From NCBI GenBank assembly GCA_905147135.1, contig LR990056.1, forward strand, positions 6,520,001 through 6,584,000: 64,000 bases of DNA, in the 5' to 3' direction. Source of the DNA: Blastobasis lacticolella (taxonomy: Eukaryota > Arthropoda > Insecta > Lepidoptera > Blastobasidae). This document shows positions 21,025-30,600 of the stretch, piece after piece. The translations under genes and the position numbers were made by a program. Position 1 is the first letter of the stretch; each line of letters opens with the position of its first letter. The notes under the pieces were generated by a model that saw nothing but the letters and a program-made list of their open reading frames with translations, had not been told where the DNA came from and did not search any database.

Positions 21025-21295
21025 TTTTATACCACTAAGGTGGCAAACAAGCTTGCGGCCTGCCTGATGGTAAGCAGTCACCACAGCCTATGGACGTTTG
21101 CAATACCAGGGGCATCACCCACGCGTTTCCGACCCCGTAAAAACCTATTAACCCCTTTCTTGAAGAACTCCATGTTGTACTCTCCAGGGAAAACCTCTCC
21201 AAGTAGTTCATTCCACAACCTTAGTGTGCTTAACTTGGCTCCAAGGTGTGATGAACTCCCTGTCGATGGCGAGCGGTGCAACGATAGAACGTAGC
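21025..21295 (-). pseudogene. Family D: LINE ORF C-terminus and tail
   Basis: On the minus strand 21078-21281 stays open and reads LSTLRLWNELLGEVFPGEYN, then MEFFKKGVNRFLRG and a VGDAPGIANVH segment before the stop. This is the best-preserved coding end of the family in the window, with LWNELL and the basic FKKGVNRFLRGRKR typical of the C-terminus of CR1/Jockey-like ORF2. The reverse transcriptase domain is absent, so it is a 5'-truncated dead copy. The inverted tail (TTTTTTTTTATACCAC) lies at 21020-21036. Confidence 0.75.
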
Positions 21296-21421
21296 TATAG
21301 GCATCATGTCAAACAGTGTAATCAGAGGACACCAAATCTATAAGAGCCACATCAACAACAGCAAGACAGTGACAACGTACCTGCGGTTCTGCATTTTTGT
21401 TGCCTGCAACCTAAATGCACG

Positions 21422-21555
21422 ATCGTTCAAGAGGTCTCTTTAGAGTTGGGCAAAGCCTTTGTAGCGCCCCTGGTGTTACTGATGTCCACAGGCGGCTGTA
21501 ACCAATTTCCATAGGTGGCCGCATGCCTGTTTGTCTGCCGTATTACATAAAATAT
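21422..21555 (+). mobile_element. Family D (LINE 3' end)
   Basis: GATCGTTCAAGAGGTCTCTT, then GTAGCGCCCCTGGTGTTACT, AATTTCCATAGGTGGCCGCA and TCTGCCGTATTACATAAAAT. Plus orientation, ending at the short A tail. It stands about 125 bp from the minus-strand copy before it. Confidence 0.8.
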
Positions 21556-21666
21556 GATATGGGCGATAGCTAACCACCTACCATCATGCGTACCATATAA
21601 AATCAAATTAATTTGAACATAAGCAAAGGCATGAATCTTTGATATACCTAGCGTTACAAGATAGAT

Positions 21667-21926
21667 ATCATCATCACAGCCCATAACAGTCCACTGCAGG
21701 ACTTAGGGCCTCTCCCACGAAAGGGGAGGTTATTGCCATAATCTCCACGCTTGGCAGGCGGGTTGGAGATCGCAGTGTTTAAATAATACAATGGAAAATG
21801 CTGCTGCCCATTTTCCAGACTACGGAGACTCTTGATCTTTTGCCTCGAAAACATTAGTCGCCTTGTACGACACCCATGAGTGTAAGGGGTTGGTGCTATT
21901 CTACTCTGCCGGACACCACACGGCCA
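21667..21926 (-). mobile_element. Family A, full length
   Basis: Begins ATCATCACAGCCCATAAC (inverted tail) and ends GGACACCACACGGCCA. All landmark blocks are present, and an 86-codon frame across it is a translation of the repeat, not a gene. Confidence 0.9.
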
Positions 21927-22319
21927 AGATAGATATGATCGTTACAAATACCTATGAGACTGAGTACAATGTTACTCGGAGTACTGTTGAACGCACAATT
22001 TGCCGTCCCGGTCGGTCACGCCGTCTAGAAAGTTCGTTAGACACTTGTGAGCCGAAATTCGGTATGAAATTGATCATGATTGCTGCTACCTATAAAGGCA
22101 AGGCAGCGGTCATAGGGAAGTGTTCATTTTATTAGTATCATATATAAAGTAGTTATATTCAATAAATATATATTTATGTAGATACCTTCAGGCGCTATCT
22201 AACACACTGAAAGCTACACGGGGAATCATTGTAAGTTGACGCGTTAGTACAGCCCCTGAGTAGCCTTTATTTACGTAAAGGGCCTGCACTTGTTGCCTGC
22301 GAGTGTGTACCGTGATCGA
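21927..22319. other. Intergenic sequence, nothing recognised
   Basis: A 90-codon plus frame (21863-22135) begins inside the family A copy and has no motif. Confidence 0.35.
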
Positions 22320-22600
22320 CGACCTGAGTTCAATGGTCAACATGCCGGTCTGCCACGCAAGAGGTCCCGGGTTCGATTCCCGGCCGGGCAGAAATTGAAA
22401 TGATGAATTTTAATTTCAGTTACGGGTCTGGGTGTTCTATGTATAATAAGTATGTATTTAAAAAAAAAAGTATTTAAGTAGTATATCAGTATATCAGTTA
22501 TTATCAGTTAGCTATTTAAGTAGTACTTTGCTTAGTTTGGGGCTAGATGGCGCTGTGTGAATTTGTTCATGAATATTTATTTATTTATTATTATTATTTA
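22320..22600 (+). mobile_element. SINE-B with intact B-box and local duplication
   Basis: The best B-box of the window, GGTTCGATTCC at 22370-22380. Later it has a local duplication of the TATCAGTTA words (22484-22510) and a damaged ACACCCATAACACAAG block. GGGGCTAGATGGCGCTGTGT is unchanged, and the tail is (ATTT)n/(ATT)n. Confidence 0.9.
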
Positions 22601-22611
22601 TCAATATAATC

Positions 22612-22715
22612 TGGACGCATTCAAGGCTAGAGTGAATAGGCAGTTCCAAGACGGCCATGCTCCATCTTCGGCCGCATCGTCACTTACTAACAGGTGAGAT
22701 GGCGGTTAAATGTTG
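22612..22715 (+). pseudogene. Family G: LINE ORF C-terminus
   Basis: The frame reads LDAFKARVNRQFQDGHAPSS, AASSLTNR and stop. The LDAFK.RVNR pattern is the short basic C-terminal end of Jockey/CR1-like ORF2. It is followed by GAGATGGCGGTTAAATG. Confidence 0.6.
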
Positions 22716-22865
22716 GTCTAGTCTAATATAAAAAAGGACACTAACAACAAAAAATTAGCTATCCAACATGGCTGATCTAAAAAGGTAGCAAATATACAAA
22801 ATACATACTGAGTATATTGAGGTTCAATAAAAATGTACCCTACCATCTTTCTTAAATTAAAGTGA

Positions 22866-22960
22866 ATATTAGGTTATTCCTAGACAGGCATGCTCCATCA
22901 TCGGCCGCATCGTCACTTACCACCAGATGAGATGGCGGTCAAATGCCTGGCTAGATAAAT
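22866..22960 (+). repeat. Family G (LINE 3' end), second copy
   Basis: GACAGGCATGCTCCATCATC, GGCCGCATCGTCACTTACCA, CCAGATGAGATGGCGGTCAA and GCCTGGCTAGAT. It repeats the copy 150 bp upstream in the same orientation and reaches further 3'. Confidence 0.75.
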
Positions 22961-23269
22961 AAAAAAAATCGCAAATTCACACAGCATCAAGCCAAATCCA
23001 TCACCGCCGTGGCCGCAGCCTACCGAACTACCGAAATGTCTCTTCAAATTGTAGCCGGCTCGCTGCCTCCGCAGCCGAAAAACCGTCGGCCCACAACTTT
23101 CGAGAGATTAATTTGTCATTTGGAATGAAACTAGTTTGTGAATCGGATCGGAATTGGGGAAAAAACTGCGACCGCGTCTACGCCGGAGAGGCAGTTTGGC
23201 GGGAAAAAGTTATCCGCTAACTACGTTGGCAGTTACGTGCATTTATTTCTTTATTTTTAAGATCCGACG

Positions 23270-23450
23270 ATAAAAAGAAGGGTGTTATGAGTTTGATGTG
23301 TGTATCTGTTTATCTGTCTATGGCGTCGTAGCTCCCGAACGGACCAACCGATTTGGATGCGGTTTTCTCTGTTTGAAAGACAGTTCAATCGAGATGGTTC
23401 TCATATTTGTTTCATTGAAATCAGTTTAGGAGTTTAGAAAATATTTGGGC
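23270..23450 (+). repeat. Lepidopteran repeat with GTAGCTCCCGAACGGACCAA
   Basis: AAAGAAGGGTGTTATGAGTT, GGCGTCGTAGCTCCCGAACG, ACCAACCGATTTGGATGCGG and TTTCATTGAAATCAGTTTAG form a block widespread in lepidopteran DNA; a weaker relative (GTGGCATCGTAGCTGCGATG) is near 29014. Class not known to me. Confidence 0.55.
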
Positions 23451-23791
23451 AAAAGAAAACTTGGTCAGTTAGGTTATGCTTATATATTGTTCAGTTATAC
23501 GAGACTGAGAGGTATCCGGTGGGTGGAGTAATGAAATACATAAGCCTCTCCATTCATAGATGTCGTATAAAGAGAGGCAGCCCAGCTTTTTTTTCTTATC
23601 GAGTCGCTGGACTAAACTCTGACCTACACTTCATTACACCTAACACGGCCAGCATCGGCGACGCAAGCCGCGTTTGGATTGGCCTTGAACAAGTCCTCCA
23701 TTGCGCAAGTTTTAGGACACGCCGATAACGTCCAGCTAGGATATCCTGAGTCCAGAAAATGGGTAGCATCTGTGGATTGTTGCATGATTTT

Positions 23792-23972
23792 GAGTGGTTA
23801 ACATGCCGGTCGCCACGCAGACGTCCCGGGTTAGCTTCCCCGCGGAGCAGAAATTGAAATGTTGAATGTTAATTTCTGCTTCGGGTCTGGGTGTAGTATG
23901 TATAATAAGTATGTATCAACAAAAAACTGTATATAAGTAGTTTATCAGTTATCTAACACCCATAACACAAGT
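23792..23972 (+). mobile_element. SINE-B, 3'-truncated
   Basis: Head TGAGTGGTTAACATGCCGGT with a ruined B-box (GGGTTAGCTTCCCC), then the body through TATCAGTTATCTAACACCCA and ATAACACAAG, where it stops. The AGATGGCGC-bearing end is missing. Confidence 0.85.
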
Positions 23973-24149
23973 CAAAGTACATTTATTTAAAGTCGCTGAA
24001 GAAACACCACACCTCTAGGCCACGTCAGCAAAAACGCATCAACATCTCTTCAACTAGCAAATTCAGTTGTCTCGTTCCATTTTACGTCTTTACCAGGAGT
24101 CGATGTTAAGAATTCATGGCGTCCTATTTCTCTCAGTAAGGATGGCTCT

Positions 24150-24300
24150 ACAACCGGGCAAGTCTCCCGGACAAAGACAAAAACGGCGCATAAGCAGTTC
24201 CGTCTTTAGCACGCTCTCCCGGCCGGGTGAAATTACCCGGATAACGCTTGGGTCTGACTCGGGTCCGGGTACTGTACTTACCCGGTTGAAACGTAAGCTG
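24150..24300 (+). repeat. Unnamed repeat M, copy 1
   Basis: CGGCCGGGTGAAATTACCCG and GATAACGCTTGGGTCTGAC share their core with copy 2 (see 24940-25060). Several CCGGG/CCCGG words occur (24162-24285). Minus-strand and plus-strand frames of 78 codons cross it by chance. Confidence 0.45.
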
Positions 24301-24539
24301 TAGGTTGTATGTATGTGGAAATAGTTGTTTCAAGACAGAACTAAGTGTATGACCTTGTCTTGAGTGAATTTCGGCGTTGTACAACCTCTATTCCTAATGA
24401 ATTGTTTATGTATTCCTCTAGCTATAAGTAGGTCCTTTATTATAACGAGATTAGAACGATAAATCGTAAAAACAAACAGCCAAAGATAGATAGATTTTTT
24501 TATATTTAAATAAATGTTTTTAGTATTTAAATATTTACA

Positions 24540-24775
24540 TTTATAGGTATCTAACTAGCGACCCGCCCCTGCTTCGTACGGGCAGTAACCTTTACAAATT
24601 AAAAACCTAATTTTTAAAATTTCCTCATTAATTACTTTGTCTATTGGTGAAAACGGAATGAAAATCCATTTAGTAGTTTTTGAGTTTTTAGGTAACAAAC
24701 TGACAGACAGACGCGGCGTGGAACTTTATAATACGCAGTGATAGTGATAATGGCGGCCAATAAAATAATAAAATA
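24540..24775 (-). mobile_element. Helitron-like non-autonomous element, 3' end
   Basis: CTAGCGACCCGCCCCTGCTT and CGTACGGGCAGTAACC are the inverted form of the ACCCGTGCGAAGC...GGCGGGTCGCTAG terminus. Then come GAAAATCCATTTAGTAGTTT, GACAGACAGACGCGG and ACTTTATAATACGCAGTGAT, the other end. CTAG followed by T suggests a Helitron terminus. Non-coding. Confidence 0.6.
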
Positions 24776-24939
24776 CACGCAGCTACCCACATCCAGCTAA
24801 AAATATCAAAGTACCTATGTCGATATCTTTCTGACTAAGTCCTGGCTTCCATGTTGTGTTGAAATTATTCCCAGAACTACAAAAATAACTTTTCTCGTCT
24901 TCTTTATATAAAAACACAAAACTGAATAAGATATACAAG

Positions 24940-25060
24940 CGAAATGAGTTCCCTGAATTCGCCTTAGGTTCCAGCCCACCCGGGTGAAATTGCCCGGAAA
25001 ACGCCCACTGCCCGCCTGCGTAGGTGTAATAATACCGGTTGTATACTAGACCTGGGTAAG
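24940..25060 (+). repeat. Unnamed repeat M, copy 2
   Basis: CACCCGGGTGAAATTGCCCG and GAAAACGCCCACTGCC correspond to copy 1 at 24150. The upstream GAGTTCC...TTAG words also match. The two copies are about 750 bp apart, flanking the Helitron-like element. Confidence 0.45.
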
Positions 25061-25221
25061 ATGGAACTATGAACAATCTTTCAAGAATCGCCCGTCTTGC
25101 GTGCACGTCGCATATTTAGAGACGCTGGAAATGTTTTAGATTATTATATATTTTAGATTGCTTCAATTCAATAGTTTTTCCGCTACAATAGTTTTTAGAA
25201 TTTATATTGACATTACTGTCC

Positions 25222-25562
25222 AGGTTGTGCACTCGCGTGCGAGGGCCCAGGGTCCGCTTTGACCATGAGGATTTCGCAGATCAGGTATACAGTGGAGCGA
25301 CTGCCATCTGACCTCGGTGACCCTGCTACTAGGGGAACCTAACTACCTAGATTGTATCATGTTTAATATACAGCCAATCACCTGAATGTGCTGGTTTCTT
25401 CACGATGCTTTCTCTCACCTTAAGAGCATCGGTTAGTGATCAACAGGTGTAAATAACTCAGAAAATAGTCATATGTACATGGCGGCAGTGGGATTCCTCA
25501 AGGTTAATATCTCGCTGGCGAGTCGGACACTTTTACCACTACAATAGGCCACCGTCGCTCAC
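25222..25562 (-). mobile_element. SINE-C, nearly full length
   Basis: 3' end CAGGTTGTGCACTCGCGTGC, then all body blocks, GCGGCAGTGGGATTCC with a damaged B-box, GAGTCGGACACTTTTACCAC and AATAGGCCACCGTCGCTC at the tRNA-like head. Confidence 0.85.
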
Positions 25563-25639
25563 AAAAACATGTCCAAGAGCGCAAAGTCAACTAATGAGCA
25601 ATTTTCCAATAGGTATCTAAAGCATTCCTAACCACTCAC

Positions 25640-25961
25640 TAGATGGCGCCCCGACAATTTTGGTAATTGATCATCGCTTGAAATAGGTTCTTAGCAAACA
25701 GGATATAAACACTGGGTACGTTGTACTGAATAATATTGTATTTGTCAAATAGTTTTCAACCATTTTAGAGGTTGTAGTAATAATGAAACATAGTGCCAAC
25801 TTCTATAAATATTTCTTTTTACATTTCGTTCAACCGTTAACAGTTATATTTATATTAATAAACATTTTATTTTTAAGTTTAGTATTAGTTGGCTGCATGA
25901 CATCACTGCCACAATCATACAGATTAAAAAAAGATTACCAAAATTGTAGGGGCGCCATCTA
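25640..25961. mobile_element. MITE with 27 bp TIRs and TA target duplication
   Basis: Left terminus AGATGGCGCCCCGACAATTT and on to TGGTAAT. The right terminus is its inverse (ATTACCAAAATTGTAGGGGC, then GCCATCT), with one mismatch in about 27. Flanking TA on both sides fits a Tc1/mariner-type target. The interior is AT-rich and non-coding apart from a 60-codon frame (25783-25965) whose last codons lie in the TIR. Confidence 0.8.
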
Positions 25962-25965
25962 TTGA
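25783..25965 (+). CDS. Possible small membrane peptide inside the MITE (doubtful)
   Basis: ATG-initiated, 60 codons. Residues about 15-40 form one long hydrophobic stretch (FVQPLTVIFILINILFLSLV) flanked by a Lys/Asn/His N-terminus and a basic C-terminus (LKKDYQNCRGAIY). The C-terminus is encoded by the MITE's right inverted repeat. AT-rich DNA readily yields such hydrophobic frames, so chance is the default explanation. No homologue is recognised and no regulatory signal is seen. Confidence 0.1.
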   Translation: MKHSANFYKYFFLHFVQPLTVIFILINILFLSLVLVGCMTSLPQSYRLKKDYQNCRGAIY

Positions 25966-26602
25966 TGCTTTTTGAAACCAACTATCAATACCTACTGGAA
26001 AACTCCTCATTATTAAAGTATTTTTATGTGATATTTTGATGCGATTAGGTTTCACGTGCCTTGTTTAGTTTATCTGAGTGCGTAATTTACTATTTACTTG
26101 TTATATTATTATTAGTAGCAGTTGAGATCAGGTGATTGCCACTTGGATTACCGACGAAAACAGTTCTGGCACCCTTTGTTAGAACAAGTTCAACATAAAT
26201 TATCCCTCCGAATAAAATAAACAAGTCCCTTGAAACTTATACGCATGTTACGTAGCTTCACTATAAGTAAGCCGAAGACTATGCAGCCCCAATTCCTCAT
26301 AGCAGCGCGCATCGCCGAATCAGCGAACTTTGCGGAACTCGGTCACGGACGCGATGTGCAGTTTTAATAGAGAATTATTATAAATTATTGTTGATCTGAC
26401 ATCGATCTAGGTTAGGTTATGTTTAATTTTAATGTAATAAATAATTTTAATTAAATATATTTCAAGTATTTTTTGCCTTATTGGGTCCTTAGGATGCGTG
26501 AATCCATATTTCGCATCAAACATATTAAATAACCCTTAGTTTGTTTAAAATTTGTGATAAGCACTTGGACAACTTTTTGTGCCACTGAATGTACATTTGG
26601 GA
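25962..26602. other. Intergenic sequence, nothing recognised
   Basis: AT-rich; GTTAGGTTA words at 26410-26420 are common in insect DNA. No gene or repeat family. Confidence 0.3.
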
Positions 26603-26712
26603 CGGCTTATACCAAATTCTTATTGCATTTAAGCTTAAGAGATTCACGAACATTCGAACAAAATTACATTAAACGGCATTCTTAAATGCATTTAAGAATT
26701 TGGTGCAAACCG
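26603..26712. mobile_element. Short MITE with CAAATTCTTA(A)TGCATTTAAG termini
   Basis: Left arm CGGCTTATACCAAATTCTTA, TTGCATTTAAG. The right arm read inversely is CGGTTTGCACCAAATTCTTA, AATGCATTTAAG. About 110 bp in all, so almost entirely inverted repeat. The GGTTTGCACCAA terminus recalls small lepidopteran MITEs ending in GGTTGCACCAA (recollection, not checked). Confidence 0.6.
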
Positions 26713-26759
26713 GGCTTAATGTATGTCGGGGGGTTAGTTATTTAATGTATATTAATGGG

Positions 26760-26999
26760 TGTGCTGTCCAGCAGAGTAGAATAGCACCAACCCCTTACAC
26801 CCATGGGTGTCGTACAAGGCGACTAATGTTTTCGAGGCAAAAGATCAACAGTCTCCGTAGTCTGGAAAATGGGCAGCGTTTTCTATTGTTATATTTAAAC
26901 ACTGCGATCTCCAACCCTCAAAGCCTGCCAAGACTGGAAATTATGGCAATAACCTCCCCTTTCGTAGGAGAGTCCTGCAGTTACGGGCTGTGATGATGA
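26760..26999 (+). mobile_element. Family A, full length with small deletions
   Basis: GTGCTGTCCAGCAGAGTAGA to GGGCTGTGATGATGAA. The GGCCCTAA word before TCCTGCAG is deleted. A 97-codon frame is the repeat in translation. Confidence 0.9.
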
Positions 27000-27361
27000 A
27001 TGGGTACAGGATATTGCATATGAATCGCACCTAATACCTCCCCGCTTTGTTGCGAAATCGGTATTTAGCTGTGTAAGTCCCTATTATAGATTTTGGATTC
27101 CCAAAATTTAAAATAGACACTACTCCACATCTATTCCTACACAGTCTGTGGCAAGCGTACTCTACGATTACATCACTGCAGAACTTTCCCAGAGGTTTGG
27201 ATTGTAAATTCAGACAAGGGTTTCAGGTATACGTAATCCCTAAGCGGGACTGTACTATACGGATTAGGTTCAGCTATACTCAAGGTTACATCACGAACTC
27301 TTTTGCGACAGTTGTAGAGCAGTAGTGTGTACTATTTAGGTACGTATTTACTTGTTTAGGT
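27000..27361. other. Intergenic sequence, nothing recognised
   Basis: No recognised family or gene. Confidence 0.3.
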
Positions 27362-27676
27362 AATATCATCTTGGCGTTAATATTCCAGTTGTGCTCTCGC
27401 GTGCGAGGGCTCTGGGATCCGCCTAGACCATAATCCAGGATATGGTAGATCAGGTAATTACAGTGGAGTAACTGCCATCTGATCACCGTGATCCTGTTAA
27501 CACCTGACCAGATTGGATCATGGTTGCCTGAATGTGCAGATTTTTCATCACCGTCAGAACATCGGTTAGTGTTTAACTCAGAAAAGAGTCATTGGTACAT
27601 GGTGGCGCTGGGGTTCGAACCGGGTACCTCGGGGTACGAGTCCGATCCCTTTACCATTAAGCCACCGGCGCTCCGA
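27362..27676 (-). mobile_element. SINE-C, full length with intact Pol III boxes
   Basis: Reading the minus strand from 27676: GGAGCGCCGGTGGCTTAATG (A-box TGGCTTAATGG), TAAAGGGATCGGACTCG, then GGTACCCGGTTCGAACCCC with an excellent B-box. The body follows and the end is CAACTGGAATATTAACGCCA, AGATGATAT. The tRNA-like head is directly visible here and fixes the orientation of the whole family. Confidence 0.9.
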
Positions 27677-28179
27677 GTAGGAAAGATAGTGATTCCGTTA
27701 ATTGTAATGGGCTGTTAACAAAAAAAGGTAACTCAACAAACATTAACAAATCTATAAAGTAGGTACCCAAATCACCCAAATCTATAAGTTAGACCCCTTT
27801 ACCATTAGCCCACCAACGCTCCAAATACTACTATAAACTATTCAATTGAATTTCATCGTTTTATTAACCATCTCCATCTCACAATCCGGAGCTCTCGCAG
27901 TTCTCAACTGAGCGTTCTAACTACCCTCTGTTAAGCTAAATTACTTTATCTCCTCACCTTCGCCGTTCCCGGGTTTACACCCCCGTTAACGTTACCCCCT
28001 CACCCACCCCCACCCGCTAGGAGGTTGTGATAAATCTCTGCATTTGTGCCGCAAATGCCTTTATACCTCGAGCGAGTGGATACTCGGTCGATTCGATAAG
28101 TGTGCGAACTGCGATGGTGATTAGGGGTATTGGTAATAGTAGGGTAGTTGTTGGTTATGGTGTATTCTTGTCCGTATCC
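27677..28179. other. Intergenic sequence with a SINE-C head fragment
   Basis: GACCCCTTTACCATTAGCCC and ACCAACGCTCC (27792-27822) repeat the tRNA-like head of SINE-C in minus orientation. Otherwise unremarkable. Confidence 0.45.
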
Positions 28180-28280
28180 TTGCGTAGTATAAAATTAAGT
28201 CGCTTTCCGCGACTGTCTGTATTTCGGCAAACTTCTTCTAAACCACGCAACGGATTTTCACGCGGTTTTTCCCATCAGCT
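28180..28280 (+). repeat. Helitron-like element, diverged 5' part
   Basis: GTAGTATAAAATTAAGTCGC, TTTCCGCGACTGTCTGTATT and AACCACGCAACGGATTTTCA, CGCGGTTTTT match the block at 11688-11800. Confidence 0.5.
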
Positions 28281-28359
28281 TGAGATTTTTTTCTGGAAAT
28301 ATTGTGTTATATGCATATTATTGTTCCGCTGTAATTACCTGAACTGCAAAATCCTAGAT

Positions 28360-28425
28360 CATGATCAAGTCGAACACTGGGCCCTAGCGCTAAACCGGGA
28401 CATTAACGCCAAGATGTCCAGTTTA
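28360..28425 (+). mobile_element. SINE-C, 3' end only
   Basis: GATCATGATCAAGTCGAACA, CTGGGCCCTAGCG and AACCGGGACATTAACGCCAA, GATG. Confidence 0.75.
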
Positions 28426-28479
28426 CTGTAGCATTTCATGCGAGTTAGATGGTTTGTCAAAGTTTGTGTTTAATTAATA

Positions 28480-28580
28480 ATAATAATAATAAATAATAAA
28501 TAATTTATTGCCAAAATTACAACCTTACAGAGGTACATCACAATCTTTAAGGTCAGAGAGATCTCAAATAATATATTATA
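28480..28580 (-). repeat. Probable LINE 3' UTR tail
   Basis: (AAT)n, AATTTATTGCCAAAATTACA and CACAATCTTTAAGGTCAGAG, the layout of an inverted non-LTR tail. Confidence 0.4.
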
Positions 28581-29681
28581 ATACAATGCAGTTGTGTTTA
28601 TATAAGGGCGGATTTCCTGACTCCTGCACTAGGATGACCTGTATTGCAGGGGACAGTAATTCCTCAATTTAGAATTTGGTTTTTGATTCCAGCCATGAGC
28701 GGATATCCACAAATTCACCTTATTATAACACCCCTCTTTTTTCGTTGGAGGTTAAAACCGAAGTAATCCACAACACTAAAAGTATTTTACGAATTCTATT
28801 TCAAGTGAACGCGCTACCGACTCGACTCGGTTCGAGGAAACAAACGCCATTTGGAATACTTCGCGAGCAGATTTCCGAAGAATCGTATGCAAGCACGCAG
28901 CGGAGTTGAGGACTTTCTCGTACCTAGAGCTGGAAGTTAGAAGGACTGTCATTTTTCTTTTTTATCCGTATGTATCTGTAGCTCTGTGAATATGTGGGGG
29001 TGTGTGTCTGTTTGTGGCATCGTAGCTGCGATGACTTCCTTCGGACTAACGAAGGAGGGAGGCAGAGAATACTGATGTGTACCAGCGCAGCTGGCCGGCT
29101 GGTTATGCTGGACTCGCAAAAGATCTAGGCGCCGACCAGCTAAACTCTGCTTTGGAAGGCTTTTCAGGTTTCATCGAATGCGACTTCCCATAGGGATGGG
29201 GTGCGCACTTTGGGTGCTGAGCCAACGTTTTCTTAAATATTGGTTGTGCTCTACCGCAGCCGAGGGTCCGGGTTTGCCTCACTGTCCACTACGATTTTTT
29301 TTGGTGAGTCACGCGCGAGTGAGTCATCCTTAATTACCTCAAGGCACTGCTCGACTGTAGTGGCCTTGATAACTTACGTTTTCACATCTCTCTAAACCTA
29401 TTGCTTACCATCTGATCTGTATTACCTTCTTGTGGGAGATACGCAAAATATAAAAACAAAATATCAAAGCGATTTCGTAATCGTTATAGCTGGTATACAC
29501 TCTCGGACGAAGCTCGAGCATCCGGGGTGAGAGTGTAAACCAGGGTTTACAACGGACGTTCTCCCCAGCGCTGCGCCCCGTGACTGTCTTGTTTGTGCGA
29601 TCTTATCTGGCACTGCGCATGGACGGGCTTTAATTTTATTTACATTTATGTGTGTTAATTTACCTACTTTAGCAGAAAGGC
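28581..29681. other. Intergenic sequence; weak repeat echoes
   Basis: GTTGTGCTCTACCGCAGCCG with GAGGGTCCGGGTTTGCCTC (29245-29284) looks like a very diverged SINE-C 3' end. GTAAACC-AG-GGTTTAC at 29535-29550 is a perfect palindrome inside a GC-richer stretch (29480-29625) crossed by an 84-codon minus frame with no known motif. Confidence 0.35.
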
Positions 29682-29745
29682 GGACCCTGGGTCCTTGAGT
29701 GCCGCGCGGAGGAGCCACCGGGACATTACGCCAAGATGATGATGA
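29682..29745 (+). mobile_element. SINE-C, 3' end only
   Basis: GGACCCTGGGTCCTTGAGTG, CCGGGACATTACGCCAAGAT, then GATGATGAA tail. Confidence 0.7.
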
Positions 29746-30464
29746 ATTTACCTACTTAATATTTCCTTACATGAAATCCTCCTCCTCAATGCTGAGGATC
29801 GTGACTCTGAAACTTATATGAAATACCCATTTCATAATTTAAAATCACCTAATATATAATGTTCTATAAGGTATAAGTTTGCTACGAATTTTATTTATTT
29901 TTGCTTATTGCGAAATAAATGTTTCTTTTTAACTATTCTATGTTTTTATTACATTTCTCCTACTTATAAAACAAGTCATAGTGCTAAACATCGATACATA
30001 GAAAAATCGCCTACAACACCATTTAACCTATATCAAGTTTCAACCCTGACAGCTGACAACTTCCTCAACCCTTTGGAGTTTGACAAACCGGCTCGCGGAA
30101 CAACCGAGGAAGAGTCCAATAGAAAATATTAACCCAGTGGAAAGGAACTGAGTAATTAAGAGGGTAGCCACTCCCGGGTAACAGCTTTAACTGTTACAGA
30201 TAACTGCTTAACTGGGGGTACTTGGAAACTTCCTCTTGGTCGGCGCCCAGGGGCGGAGTCAGACGTGGAGGGTTCTTGACAGTGTACTTGATATTATGGG
30301 AGCCGTCGTTATTTATTTTCGCGTCGATTTTTAAAGCTTTATTTTTGTTCTTGTCTTGTTTATGGTGCACAGCGAGTGCGCCGAGAAAATTACTAAAACA
30401 GTTTTCAAGTACCTATTTCGATGTTCTGAGATTAACAACGACGGTATTGAATGTGGCACTAAAT
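29746..30464. other. Intergenic sequence, nothing recognised
   Basis: GTAACAG-CTTTAA-CTGTTAC (about 30178-30197) is a 7 bp hairpin. Frames at 29908-30132 and 30222-30527 lack motifs. Confidence 0.35.
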
Positions 30465-30600
30465 ATCAAGGTGGACCGACGACCTGGTAAAGATCGTAGG
30501 TACCAGCTGTATGCGGAAGGCACATGACCGGCCTTTGTGAAGATGAGGGAGACCTATGCCCAGCAGTGGGCGTTTTTCGGCTGATATGATGATGACTAGA
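30465..30600 (+). pseudogene. RTE-clade LINE ORF2 C-terminus and GAT tail
   Basis: From 30472 the frame reads WTDDLVKIVGTSCMRKAHDR and then meets a stop; a shifted frame continues through GAGACCTATGCCCAGCAGTG to CGGCTGATATGATGATGACT. R/W-TDDL.K..G..WMR.AQDR followed by (G/E).(A/T)Y.QQW and a TGATGATGA tail is the conserved end of RTE-type endonuclease-reverse transcriptases in Lepidoptera. Frameshift and truncation make it non-functional. Confidence 0.75.

Noticed and set aside
22320..22400. A genuine tRNA gene, because of the GGTTCGATTCC box
   Set aside because: No acceptor stem or anticodon arm can be folded, and the sequence continues into the SINE-B body seen in four other copies.
27600..27676. 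A genuine tRNA gene on the minus strand
   Set aside because: The A and B boxes belong to the head of SINE-C, shared with copies at 25222, 36148, 60066 and 60997.
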